Of a stretch of 64,000 nucleotides of DNA, positions 1 to 9,715 are shown in pieces. A model generated the notes under the pieces. That model ran no database searches. It saw only the letters and a list, made by a program, of their open reading frames with translations, and was not told the DNA's origin. This stretch comes from Tubiluchus corallicola (lineage: Eukaryota; Priapulida; Priapulimorpha; Priapulimorphida; Tubiluchidae). The first letter of the stretch is position 1; the number at the start of each line of letters is the position of its first letter. A program made the translations under genes and the position numbers. The DNA is taken from positions 1-64,000 of the forward strand of contig JAQGDQ010000461.1 in assembly GCA_030141605.1 (NCBI GenBank), given 5' to 3'.

Positions 1-1011
1 CTATGTCCCATTATTCTATTAGAAACCTCATGAACACGTGTATGATGAACACGATATCAGCCATGACGACGACGATCACAACGACAACCACAACAAGTAA
101 GACGAAGACCAGGAAAATGATTGGACATAGCAAGGATGACAATAACAACAGTTTGGCAAATCAGGAACCAGCACTCCAGCCGCTAAGCCTCCTTAATAAA
201 CATTATTGTAGAGAAACCGGAAACTAATTTTATGCTAAGGATAATCATTTGGATTCAAAACACTGAACAGACATGTACTAAAAATAACGATAATAATGGT
301 AAGATGGTACAAACACTGATTTTCTAAAAATAAATATATTAATGGTTAAGACAGCAAAAGTAAGTACGATAATAGCAATGTGGATACTTACAATGATAAT
401 ACTGACAACAATAACCATGATAACAATGATAATGGTGATAATGATGAAAAAGGTCACTGAGGTAAAGCAAATTAAACTTAGCAAAATAGGTATGACAATT
501 AAGATAAAACGTCACTGTGGTGAAACAGATGACCTGCACTGATTCTGATGGTCAGTAGAGTGTACATTAGGTAGCAAACATTTAGATCCAAACGTCACTA
601 AAGCAGTGAAACTTGGCACATATAGCTTTCAGTTGACAAGTTCACTGTACCGTGATAACTGACATTTGACTTTGGCTAGACGTGGTCTAATAATACGAGG
701 CGAGAAAAGTAGCCATATCTTCATCATATATTTGGCTGAAAAACTTGGAAACCCTGGACTTTGTTAGTAAATGGATGGGTGAACGCCTGTAATAATGCTT
801 TTGGGTGTTTTCACTTGACATTCTGCACCAGCTAGGCAGTATTTCTTTTGTTGTGGGAAGATGTGGGTGGGCTAATGTGAATAAATCTTTTAAGTCCAAT
901 TGCAAAAACTGATCAGACTGTCACTACTGCATTACTGATTTCCGTGAACATTACTTCAGAGTTTACGCTTTTACCAATAAAACTTCTGGTGTTTAGGAGT
1001 ATATGCCCCCT
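1..1011. other. Intergenic, simple-repeat rich, no gene seen
   Basis: This stretch lies downstream of the GPCR stop codon. It holds degenerate ACG/ACA trinucleotides (about 60-110) and GATAAT/AACAAT-type repeats (about 355-455). The short open frames here are repeat translations without recognisable domains. I found no AATAAA on the minus strand close to the receptor stop, so the 3' end of that gene is unknown. Confidence 0.6.
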
Positions 1012-2001
1012 TTAATGACAGCAAAGAAGTTTTCGAAATGCGATCCGGAATTCCTTGTATTTCCAAGCGTAAATATACGGATTTATGGTAGAATTTCCAA
1101 ACATGAGAATGTCAAATAAAATTGCCATATTCTGGTACTCAGACTGGCCACTGTGGGCACCTTTAAATGCCAGGTAAGTATACAAGATGTAGGCTGGTGC
1201 AATGCATATAAACAAAATACCAATTACAACCACAAAAACACGCACTGTTCGCATTACACGCTTCACATTGTCTTCTATGTGATGACTGTGATCATCACCA
1301 TTTACTGCAGTAACTGGACTGTACAGTTTTTGCTCATTGCGTATACGCTTGGACTGGTACCAAGCAACTCTCATAATTTGTACGTAAAGAACGACCATGA
1401 GGATGAACACAACTAAGTAGTGTATGCACAAAGCAAGAATGTGGTACTTATTGATGAACGCCTCGAAGTAACAAGAGGCATCGAAGTTGCTGATCGTTAC
1501 AGCAGGAATATAAAAAAGCAATATGGCATACACCCAAACAACAACTGTTGTGAATGTTGCACGTTTCTTCGTAACAATGCTATGGTATCGCAATCCGTAC
1601 ATTATGGCAATGTAACGATCCATCGCTATGCCCAGAAGATTGAACACAGAAACAGCAGTAGTGATAACTGGAGCTCCAATTCTAAAGTAACAGACATACA
1701 ATGGCTGACTACCCTCCACCAGTGCCTTCACTCCCATGTCAGTTTTGTCCCAGATGATCATGATGGCAACACCTACGGCAACGGTCAAATCAGCTGCGGC
1801 TAGGCTAACAACAAAACGATTGCATGTTGTCTGTAATGATTTACATCGTCTGACAGCAACTATTACCAAGGTGTTGGAGAAAATGATGCTGATTATTAGC
1901 AGACATATTGCTGTGGTATAGATCTGGTCACCCAGGGACCCTGGACCACTCTCGGGAGAAGTTGTTGAATTTAAGACTAGCATTTCTTCTCGACCCATCA
2001 C
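1012..2001 (-). CDS. Rhodopsin-like (class A) G protein-coupled receptor, 329 aa
   Basis: A plasma-membrane receptor with seven hydrophobic segments, complete in one exon. Positions seen: N-glycosylation site N11-S-T before TM1; N43 in TM1 (as SN rather than the usual GN); D71 in TM2; C104 at the start of TM3, spaced exactly as needed for D128-R129-Y130; W156 in TM4; C177 in the second extracellular loop, partner for C104; P269 in TM6; N307-P-Y-I-Y311 in TM7; then a basic amphipathic helix 8 ending in C327-C328, a likely palmitoylation site. Two residues are atypical: the CWxP toggle reads C-I-A-P, so the Trp is Ile, and TM5 has no obvious Pro. These traits, the short N terminus and the NPYIYAWKYKEFR tail recall the MECA-type small-ligand receptors, but I cannot name a ligand. 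The first Met is followed closely by M2 and M7, and any could be used. The coding exon is preceded by a splice-acceptor-like site, so the 5'UTR is probably split. Confidence 0.93.
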   Translation of the reverse strand: MMGREEMLVLNSTTSPESGPGSLGDQIYTTAICLLIISIIFSNTLVIVAVRRCKSLQTTCNRFVVSLAAADLTVAVGVAIMIIWDKTDMGVKALVEGSQPLYVCYFRIGAPVITTAVSVFNLLGIAMDRYIAIMYGLRYHSIVTKKRATFTTVVVWVYAILLFYIPAVTISNFDASCYFEAFINKYHILALCIHYLVVFILMVVLYVQIMRVAWYQSKRIRNEQKLYSPVTAVNGDDHSHHIEDNVKRVMRTVRVFVVVIGILFICIAPAYILYTYLAFKGAHSGQSEYQNMAILFDILMFGNSTINPYIYAWKYKEFRIAFRKLLCCH

Positions 2002-2023
2002 TAGTATTTGTGCGTTTCTTTGC

Positions 2024-2037
2024 CTGGAAGAAAAAAC
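2024..2037 (-). promoter_or_regulatory. Probable splice acceptor in GPCR 5'UTR
   Basis: Read on the minus strand, a pyrimidine run TTTTTTCTTCC ends in AG 22 bases before the receptor's first ATG. This suggests that a non-coding first exon, and hence the promoter, lies farther upstream (higher coordinates). Inferred from the motif only. Confidence 0.45.
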
Positions 2038-3048
2038 AAACTATATTATTATCGTGGAATCAGTTATAAGGGTCCTCTATGTATATCGGCTATGGGAAAC
2101 AAATCCGGCACCAAACTTGGAAATTTTTGGACATTCAGCATTAAAGCAGCTTTAAACAAAAATATACTTCCATTAACAAATTAACAATTATTTATTCATA
2201 AATTATAACATCAAAAATATTAGTAGTGAAACACTCAAAACTTCATACACGAAAATCAAACGGGTTCGTTTTGAAAGGTAAAGGTGTCGTCATCATTGTG
2301 TAAATCATCGTCAGCAACAACAACAATAACGACAGCAGTAGGTGACGAACAGTAGAAAAAGGCAAACTATGCCTCTGTTTTACATTGCAAATAAAATTTA
2401 GCCGCTAGCTATGCGCATGTTAACCACATATATGTGATGTTTTGGGGGTTTTGAAAGCTTGTTGAACGTGATTCGGTTAATGGAACTGGAGCAATGTAAA
2501 AGGAACGTTTTCTGAAATAACATTTGGTGTGCTGCCTCCACCTTTCAATTTAGTATATTCGCATTGGCCTATAATTGTATGCTTAATTAAACGTGGGTAA
2601 CTAATTCAACAAGTGATGTACATGTTTGACATCCCCAATGGAAAGACTTTGTTGACTAACCCAGTAAAAAGAACGACTATCAGTTTAGTCGTTACAACTG
2701 TTGCTACAATTACGTAACTAGACATAGCAAAGAGAATAATTAGAGATGAGGAAGTTGACGTAAAAATACGACTTGCATACTATGACGGCTGAACAGGATG
2801 GTCGTGGTGTGTGGTTAGGTGTTATCACGGTCAGTATCTGCTCTAATTGTTTGACTCTGTCCGTTTTTTAAGTGAATTTGCAGTCTGGTCTGTTTGAGGT
2901 TTCATCTGCCAGAGGGTGGTCAATGGTTTATGTGTCGGGGATCCAGGCTGCTTGGGGGCTGATCTGTCTGAGGGCTAGCTGAGGGCTAGTCTACGAATGT
3001 ACGCAATGTTTCTGTAAAGGGTAGTTTACTTGAAACCGGAACCACTGA

Positions 3049-3056
3049 TGACGTCA
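3049..3056. promoter_or_regulatory. Perfect palindromic CRE-like site TGACGTCA
   Basis: TGACGTCA is the consensus for CREB/ATF bZIP dimers. Here it sits within a longer imperfect palindrome (CCAC...ATGACGTCAT...GTGG), about 1 kb upstream of the GPCR coding exon. It could belong to that gene's promoter, but one 8-mer in 64 kb is close to chance expectation. Confidence 0.3.
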
Positions 3057-3639
3057 TACCGGTGGCTGTATTGGGAAATTGAAAAATTTAATGAAACATC
3101 CCACAATTAAAAGAAAAGAAGAAAATAGGGGTTTTTATATACTTGTCATTAAGAATTCAATTTGCGTTAGCACGCAGTCTATGTATGTGCGAAAATTTTC
3201 AAGTTCCTACGATGGAACTTGTTCCTTGTGACATCTTTCAAAAATAAATGTACACAAGTATCCTCAACAGCATGATCAAAAACTAGTGATCCGTGTCAAA
3301 TTCAAATTTTTTTGTAAAAAATCTTCCAGTTTCTTGCCTTTATAACCATATGTGTAGGCGTCGACCCCCATTCTTATGCCAATAAGCTTTAAACAGACAC
3401 CTATGACATATGAAATCCCAGGTCCCAGCCCAGTCAAACCTGCCACAGAACAGACATTTGATAGATTACAGTAATGCCCCTAATAGATACCCCAAACAAA
3501 TCAGACACCAGTCACAGACCAAACCAGACAAAGCGGTGACACAACTCTATCACCAAGAGAAAGAAGCAAATCTAATCCAAATTTAGACTATTTTCAGACA
3601 GCGGCAAGACCCAACCACTATAAAAACCCTACACTAGTT

Positions 3640-3780
3640 TGTTACATAATACAGAATTAATGGTTACATAGCGACAAAAAATATTACATAACAATGCAAA
3701 ACTTATTACATAATGATTGTTACACCTTGCAGCAATTTTGTTACGTGATGATGCATTGTTACATAATGTTACATAGGATT
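3640..3780. repeat. Cluster of degenerate TTACATAATG repeats, copy 1
   Basis: About eight copies of a motif close to GTTACATAATG occur at irregular spacing of roughly 15-25 bases. Variants include TTACATAGC, TTACATAAC and TTACGTGATG. A second cluster of the same motif lies near 4665-4830, so these may be subterminal repeats of one element or a decayed minisatellite. Confidence 0.5.
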
Positions 3781-4664
3781 AGGAAACTCATAGCAAACAG
3801 CTCTGGTGCTATCGAAAGATTTTTTTGCAATTAAACACTAAAAGGAATCCATGCTAATACACTGTAACGTTAAAACTCAGTAAAAGAAATACACAAGACA
3901 CTAAACATAGTTTTAAAGAATTTTCATGTGTTTATGTATTTAAATATCACCGCAACAATGCTTTACAGAGAATGATATTGGTGACGATGAGGCCCAGTTG
4001 CCAAGCTGCAGTGCAATTATTAGTGGTACTTAACAGGCTAATTTCATCCCTCCTCCTTTTTGCGTGCAGATTAAACTAAATATTCTATCTGCTTAAAACT
4101 AATATTCTAAATATGAATGTGGATTATTGTGTGATTAAGACAATTAATCTGGCACGATTTATGCTTTTAATAATATTGAAATGCCAAACGTTACAAAATC
4201 AAAAAATACGAAAGTTTGCACGTTTTTTACCCAGGAACAAGAATACTAAAACGTCACGGAAAGAACATGCATGTGACATTAAAGCCTGCACTAAAACGGA
4301 AAAGATGCAGAAGATTTTAGGCGAAATCTGCATTCACGGTGGCCTTCAGTTTTCATCTACTTTCACGCTGTGAAATGTGCCTACAATCTACGGTACAACC
4401 TGCTTCTAATATAAGAAAGGAAGAAGTGACTTCCCATAACCAGTGATATCAGAGTGGCAAATAAGCAAAGTTAAGGAGAGCCTGATACACAGCTTGGATG
4501 AAATTCTGCCAAACGTTAGGAGAAATCTAAAAATCGGCATAAGACGTGAAAATAACTCTGACACGTAGAAACAGACGCTTTTATTAATGTTATCTATTCA
4601 TATGTGTTACATGTGCTGCATTGATTATATATATATATATATGTGTGATCACTGACCAAGACCA

Positions 4665-4830
4665 TCCTGTTACAGAATGCACTATTTAGTTGCACAATAA
4701 TTGGTTACAAAACAACACAAAAATTGCTACGTAATGATTATCATGCAGTGATGTAAGGTTTGTTACATAATGGCGAATTTTGTGATTTGTTACAAAATGC
4801 TGCACTTTTACGTAATGCCTATTTACATAT
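4665..4830. repeat. Cluster of degenerate TTACATAATG repeats, copy 2
   Basis: The same motif as near 3640-3780, again in loosely spaced direct copies (GTTACAGAATG, GCTACGTAATG, GTTACATAATGG, GTTACAAAATG, TTACGTAATG). The two clusters share orientation and lie about 1 kb apart. Confidence 0.5.
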
Positions 4831-5367
4831 AATTCCCATATGTAGGAGTGTTGTTGTTATGACTAGGCCGTTCAAAAGAGTCAGAAGACGTAGAAGAGCG
4901 TTGATGGGCGTTTAGTTTTATTTTCCCTAGTACTGCAACAGCGCTGTACTAATATTCTGTACAAGTTTGCAGATACTGTAAGATTCAGACAGGTAAAGGT
5001 TTTTTACTTTAATGTGAATTTGCTGTACTTAACTACATGTAAATGCTGGTGGATTATAGACGTAAATCCGTAAATCCCGATAGATTTATAGGCTATTACT
5101 TTCTTCAACGTGTATTGAGCCTCTTCTGGACGTAGCCGGCATTATGTTATTGTCAAGTGCAGACACGAGAGATGGGCAACTCTTCGTGAGTTGAACGTGA
5201 GGGGTTTAGGAAAATTTTTCACCAGTTCTGAAGTTCAGTAAAAATGACGTAAAGAAAATAGAACAACTTCGTACCAACACGTTTTAAACCCGTGACTGAT
5301 GATAATTAGCCTTCTCGCCCATTGACATCATACTAGAGCTCTCGTTTATTATAGTCATAATTCAATA

Positions 5368-6086
5368 CAGTGGACTCTCGTTATAAGAATCACCTCGGGA
5401 GAAGGCAAAGTGATTCTTATAACGAGCATGACCCAGAATTGCTTTAAAAAAATTTTTATGCACATAAAAATTATTTATTTCCCGAAATTACGCTAGAAAC
5501 GACATGAAACAGCATAATGTTTTTCTGGCCTAAAAAGGACCTAAAAATTCCTAGACTAATGTTTTTATTTAATGGTTGGGTAAATATTTCATGATGCCAG
5601 AATTGCCTTGAAATTTTTTTAATGCACATAATTTTTTTTCCGAAATTGTGCTGGAGACGACAGAAAACTCTACATCTACTGCTTGAAAAATATCGATAGC
5701 TTTGCTTCATTTCTCCTCTGGTGAGGCGGTCAATTTCGGCTCCCAACCGTTTCAATTGAAGGTTGTCCTCGAAGCCTCGTGCCACCAATCCGAGTTTGGT
5801 TTTCCGTTTGGATGCCATTTTTCAACTGACTGACACGCAAACAAACAAATTTGAAATCTCTGTGGTGTCCGCCACGCCCACTGCGCAGAACCATGTAAAC
5901 AGGGCATGAGAGACTGGTGCCAACAATGGAGTTGGTGCCAAAATTGATTCTACTATCGAAAGAAGGGTGATTCTTATACGAGCGGATTTTCACTAGGAAA
6001 ATGCCGATTCAATTCGGGAAACGCGATTTTGATTCTTATATCGAGCTGATTCTTATACGTGTGATTCTTGTAACGAGAGTCCACTG
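5368..6086. mobile_element. pogo/Tigger-type non-autonomous DNA transposon (MITE), 719 bp
   Basis: The two ends are inverted repeats of about 26 bp beginning CAGTGGACTCTCGTTA and continuing to AAGAATCAC, with one mismatch. Both ends are flanked by TA, the target duplicated by Tc1/mariner-pogo elements. The GATTCTTATA motif recurs inside both ends, as both a local hairpin (5379-5430) and further subterminal copies (5965-6070). An inner minus-strand frame (5471-5818) starts with MASKRK, as some pogo/Tigger transposases do, but the rest is not a recognisable transposase and no DDE domain is present. It is therefore best read as a deletion derivative mobilised in trans. Confidence 0.8.
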
Positions 6087-6260
6087 TATGATGATGATGA
6101 TGGTGATGATGATGATGACGACGACGACGACAACGACGACTATGATGACGATGACGATGACGACGATGATAATGACGATGACGATAAACGATGATGATGA
6201 TGATGGTGATGATGATGATGATGATGACTTTGATAATGACGATACTACTGATGATGAAAT
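6087..6260. repeat. GAT/GAC trinucleotide array
   Basis: An imperfect (ATG)n/(ACG)n array that starts in the TA target base pair of the neighbouring transposon. It is open in several frames and yields poly-Asp or poly-Ser/Val/Ile translations that are not genes. Confidence 0.85.
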
Positions 6261-7279
6261 GACGCCAGTCATGATGGTGAAGAAAACAGTGGACTTGCGA
6301 ATCTTCCTATAATTGGAAAGAATTCTGCTTTTCACTACTTTTTGCCAAGCACTTTTTACTACTCTTTTATGGATTATTCACTGCTGTTGATAAAGGTAAC
6401 TTTTCGTTGAGAATGTTGACAAAAAGTTTTCTATTAACCTCCTAAAAAGACCACTCGTTACAGGTTCTAGGCTCGCATTTCTTTTAAAACCAGTCATTCA
6501 GTAATAGTAAGTTTATCACTGAAGGTTAGATTTTTCAAAGAATTGTGATTTGACTGAATTTCTACTGTTTTAAATGATTATAAAACTCACATAATCAAGG
6601 TATGCCTCTGCTTTAAAGATGCACAGAAGTAAGCCGTGTGTTTCAGTCTCATGTAGCGGCTATTTTTCAGACACAGCCACACCTAAAAGCTACTGCAATA
6701 TTACATCAGCACACCAATATTAATGACACGCTTTTCAGTATAGGCCTAGTGCACAGTGTAGTTTTGTGCACTGCATATATCCGGGTTTCATCATTTTCTG
6801 TTGACAAGATGTTCAGATAATTACTCATTTAACGCACAATTAAGTAACTTGGTAAATAAGAAATTAATGCGTTTATGACCGCTACCGACGCGATGTGGCG
6901 AAAAGCTGCTCAGCTTTCAGCATCACATCACATCAATTATATTATAAGCCTACGATAATAAGCTACTGTATGCACAATTTTAAAGTTATAAAAAAATCTC
7001 AAACGGTATTTAGCGCTTTATTTCGAATCAAAATTCATATTTACACGCACAAAATAAAAAACAAACATAAAAAATACATGCACCACAATTACACGACATC
7101 TACAACATTACATACTACATACACAAAAGATAAAGATAAATTATCCAGTGATGCTTAGCACCAAAAAGTGTCTAACTATAATTACAATATAACAAGATCC
7201 TCCACTGTCTTCTAATGTCAGAAGTGTATGCCACTTTCAGTTAAAGCTTTAATTAATGAATTTGTACTACACATTACTC
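6261..7279. other. Intergenic, nothing recognised
   Basis: AT-rich DNA without a domain-bearing frame, inverted repeat or RNA gene that I could recognise. Open frames at 6638-6820 and 6895-7158 look like chance. Confidence 0.5.
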
Positions 7280-7935
7280 TCATGTACAAACTGTAAGCCA
7301 TTTTCCTGTGTATAACATCAAAGATGTAACATTATGATTTAATGAAATTATTCTAGCACTCTCATCGTATGAATAAGTGAACAGTTTCCGTTTAGAGATG
7401 TTATGAGCTACTTTAAGTTTAGTTAAACTGTAGTTATAAAAATGCCACCGCGTTGCCATACCATAGAATGAATTACAATACGAATTGAACAAACAAGTTT
7501 TAACGCTATTTGTACAATGATAAAATTTTCTCAAGATACTGTTTGCTCTAACATAGTAAATACTTCTTTGCCTAATAATATCAATGTCATCTCTATTATC
7601 TCTAGAAATTATGTGGCCAAGATACTTCTCCGTTTCGCACGGAAGAATTACGCTACCAGCTATTGTAATAGACCCAAAAATGAACTGACGCATACTGGGG
7701 GGAGCAATGCTTAGAAGTTTCGTTTTTTCAACTTTTAACATCATGTCATGTTTGTCAGCGTAGCGAATATGTGTATTCGCTAGAGTTTGTAAAGCTGTTG
7801 CGTCGAAGCTAACAAACATTCATCGTCTGCAAACATCAAGTGATTGATGTACGTATTTCCAATTTGGCAGCCAAGACTGCTGGGATACTTGATTGGACAG
7901 CACAGGAATCCTGTACGTAACAACAATTATCAGTT
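7280..7935 (-). mobile_element. Non-LTR retrotransposon (LINE) reverse-transcriptase fragment
   Basis: This is part of a LINE ORF2. At 7822-7833 the minus strand encodes F-A-D-D, the catalytic motif C of reverse transcriptase, preceded by NTYINHLM as expected. Directly after it the reading frame shifts, and the rest continues in the 179-codon frame 7280-7819. That frame contains V-E-K-T-K (the region after motif C), K-Y-L-G-H-I-I (motif D/E region) and the thumb-like RQRSIYYVRANSILRKF. The endonuclease and the N-terminal half of the RT are missing, and the frameshift makes it non-functional. The family cannot be fixed from this piece, but it differs from the other two LINE copies in the window. 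Confidence 0.85.
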
Positions 7936-9363
7936 TCTAGTATTAAAATCTAAGATTTGCTTCAGCTATGGACTTATCACTAAAAAGAACTTTACGTTCC
8001 ACCATTTTGAATGATTACTGTTGCTTGTTAAATTATTTAATATGTTACATCTTTAAAATTTTAACTAGAAGAGACATACAAAATGTAAACGAATGTTTGA
8101 AAAATATCTTGTTTTTATGTCGCATGAATCAGAACTTTCAAAAAAATATTATATCGTATTGTACAAAAATATTGTAGATCAATTCTGGTATGCCATTCTG
8201 AGCAAGAGAAGTTTGTTAAGGAAATCTTGTCACTTTTTCTCCAATGTGCACGGTCACTTTTCCCTCGTCACAGATAGCTTAAAGTGAAACTTGTCATAAA
8301 AATATTAGTTCGTGCAGATTAGGCTTTAATTTTTACGTAATTACGTACTTTACTTTAATTAAACGTAACTTGCATGACTTGGATCATACATAATTTGATA
8401 CTATTCTATTCACTATAGACTATTTATTATTCATATACTATTCACTAATTTGTGAGTTTAATAGAAACTAACAGAAGAAATAATAAGTCTAACCGCCATC
8501 AACAGAATTACGTTATTTTACGTACATGCGGGTCTGCATAATGGCTGTTTCAAGTAGATTATGCAAGTTATTCACAAATACTAACGCGGCTCAAGGCCAC
8601 AAAAATATATGCATTCGAATTCCCTAAGGGCTAAGGCAAAGTTGAATTAGACGGAGTCAACAGTATAGTGTAACTTACGTTGTCTTTACATGCGAAGAGC
8701 TCTGTTACCACTCCTTTATGAGGCTTAGAAAAAGCTTGCTAGATTTAGGTTCACAACTTACGCACAAGTATGTACAAGAGCAGTCATCATTTTGTCACAC
8801 CGTGTTGTACCGAGTTTTTTCGAGTTTATACTGCAAGAATATGTTCTATGTTGACACAAACAGTTTGCGACAGCTACTTGTTATAACAGTTCGAGAAAAT
8901 GAAATTTTCCCTACAATTCAATAAACTTTTCATTCGTAAATACATAGATCTATACGTTGGGTTAACAACGCAACAAACTAGCTAATCAGCATAGTAGTAA
9001 CAGGCAATGTAGTTATGCTAACCGGTAATTCTTAACTTTTATCTCAAGTCCCTGCAGCTGCCGCAGAACTGATATAGGTCTATTGGTATCCTGTTTTGCG
9101 CGCATGCGCTGTGTTTCTATGTAGTATGTGTATTCTACGATGATTGCGCTTTAATGCTCTAGAAACTAGAGACTGTCAAAATAAATAAAACTTACAATGT
9201 AATTTTTGTCTGTGCATTTGCGAGCATAACGCGAGTGACTTCATGAGCTTATTCTGCTTTCGTTTATAAACATTTATTTCACCATTCTATAATAGATTTA
9301 TTTAAAGCAGGACGTTTCGGGTATTCCTAAACCATTCTCAAGACAGCAATTAACGGTGTAATT
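7936..9363. other. Intergenic, nothing recognised
   Basis: AT-rich; no domain-bearing open frame. The frames at 7968-8177 and 8718-8924 show no motif. Confidence 0.5.
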
Positions 9364-9364
9364 A

Positions 9365-9424
<60 letters not shown>
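9364..9424. repeat. Compound (AT)n(GT)n microsatellite
   Basis: A pure AT run of about 27 bases passes into a pure GT run of about 34 bases. Such arrays are highly variable between individuals. Confidence 0.95.
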
Positions 9425-9425
<1 letters not shown>

Positions 9426-9609
9426 GTAAAAAAATTCTAATGTGAATCCAACCTTGCTGATATTTCAAATTAGAATAGTTTGGGAATAAACGAAAACTCC
9501 TTCCTTAAATAAATCTATTGACCAACATACTGTAACAATTAATAGTAATAACCTTGATGAAATGCATCCACAATCATTAGGTATTTGAACCACAATTATA
9601 ATTTCTTGC

Positions 9610-9715
9610 CTTGCCACCCTACAAGGGACTCTGTTGTCTCTGTGAGGTTATGGCCTTGGCCGTAATTCATATGCGCTTCCTTCAAACCCACGGGTTCAAT
9701 TCTGACTTGACAGTT
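9610..9715 (+). repeat. Possible tRNA-derived SINE head
   Basis: The stretch ending CACGGGTTCAATTCTGAC looks like the T arm and B box (consensus GGTTCGANTCC) of a tRNA. It is preceded by a tRNA-like ATGCGCTTCCTTCAAACC anticodon-region sequence. I see no good acceptor stem, so it is a decayed SINE head or a tRNA relic rather than a working tRNA gene. Confidence 0.35.

Larger units (their letters stand above)
2038..5367. other. Intergenic, upstream of the GPCR
   Basis: No convincing coding region. It holds a palindromic CRE-type site at 3049 and two clusters of a TTACATAATG-like motif (listed separately). A short TA run lies near 4627. An 86-codon open frame at 4113-4373 on the plus strand has no recognisable domain and is probably chance. 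Confidence 0.55.

Noticed and set aside
1153-1921. Plus-strand frames over the GPCR
   Set aside because: Antisense shadows of the receptor; no domain of their own.
6001-6335. Open frames rich in Asp/Met/Thr or Ser/Val/Ile
   Set aside because: They are translations of the GAT/GAC trinucleotide array in several frames.
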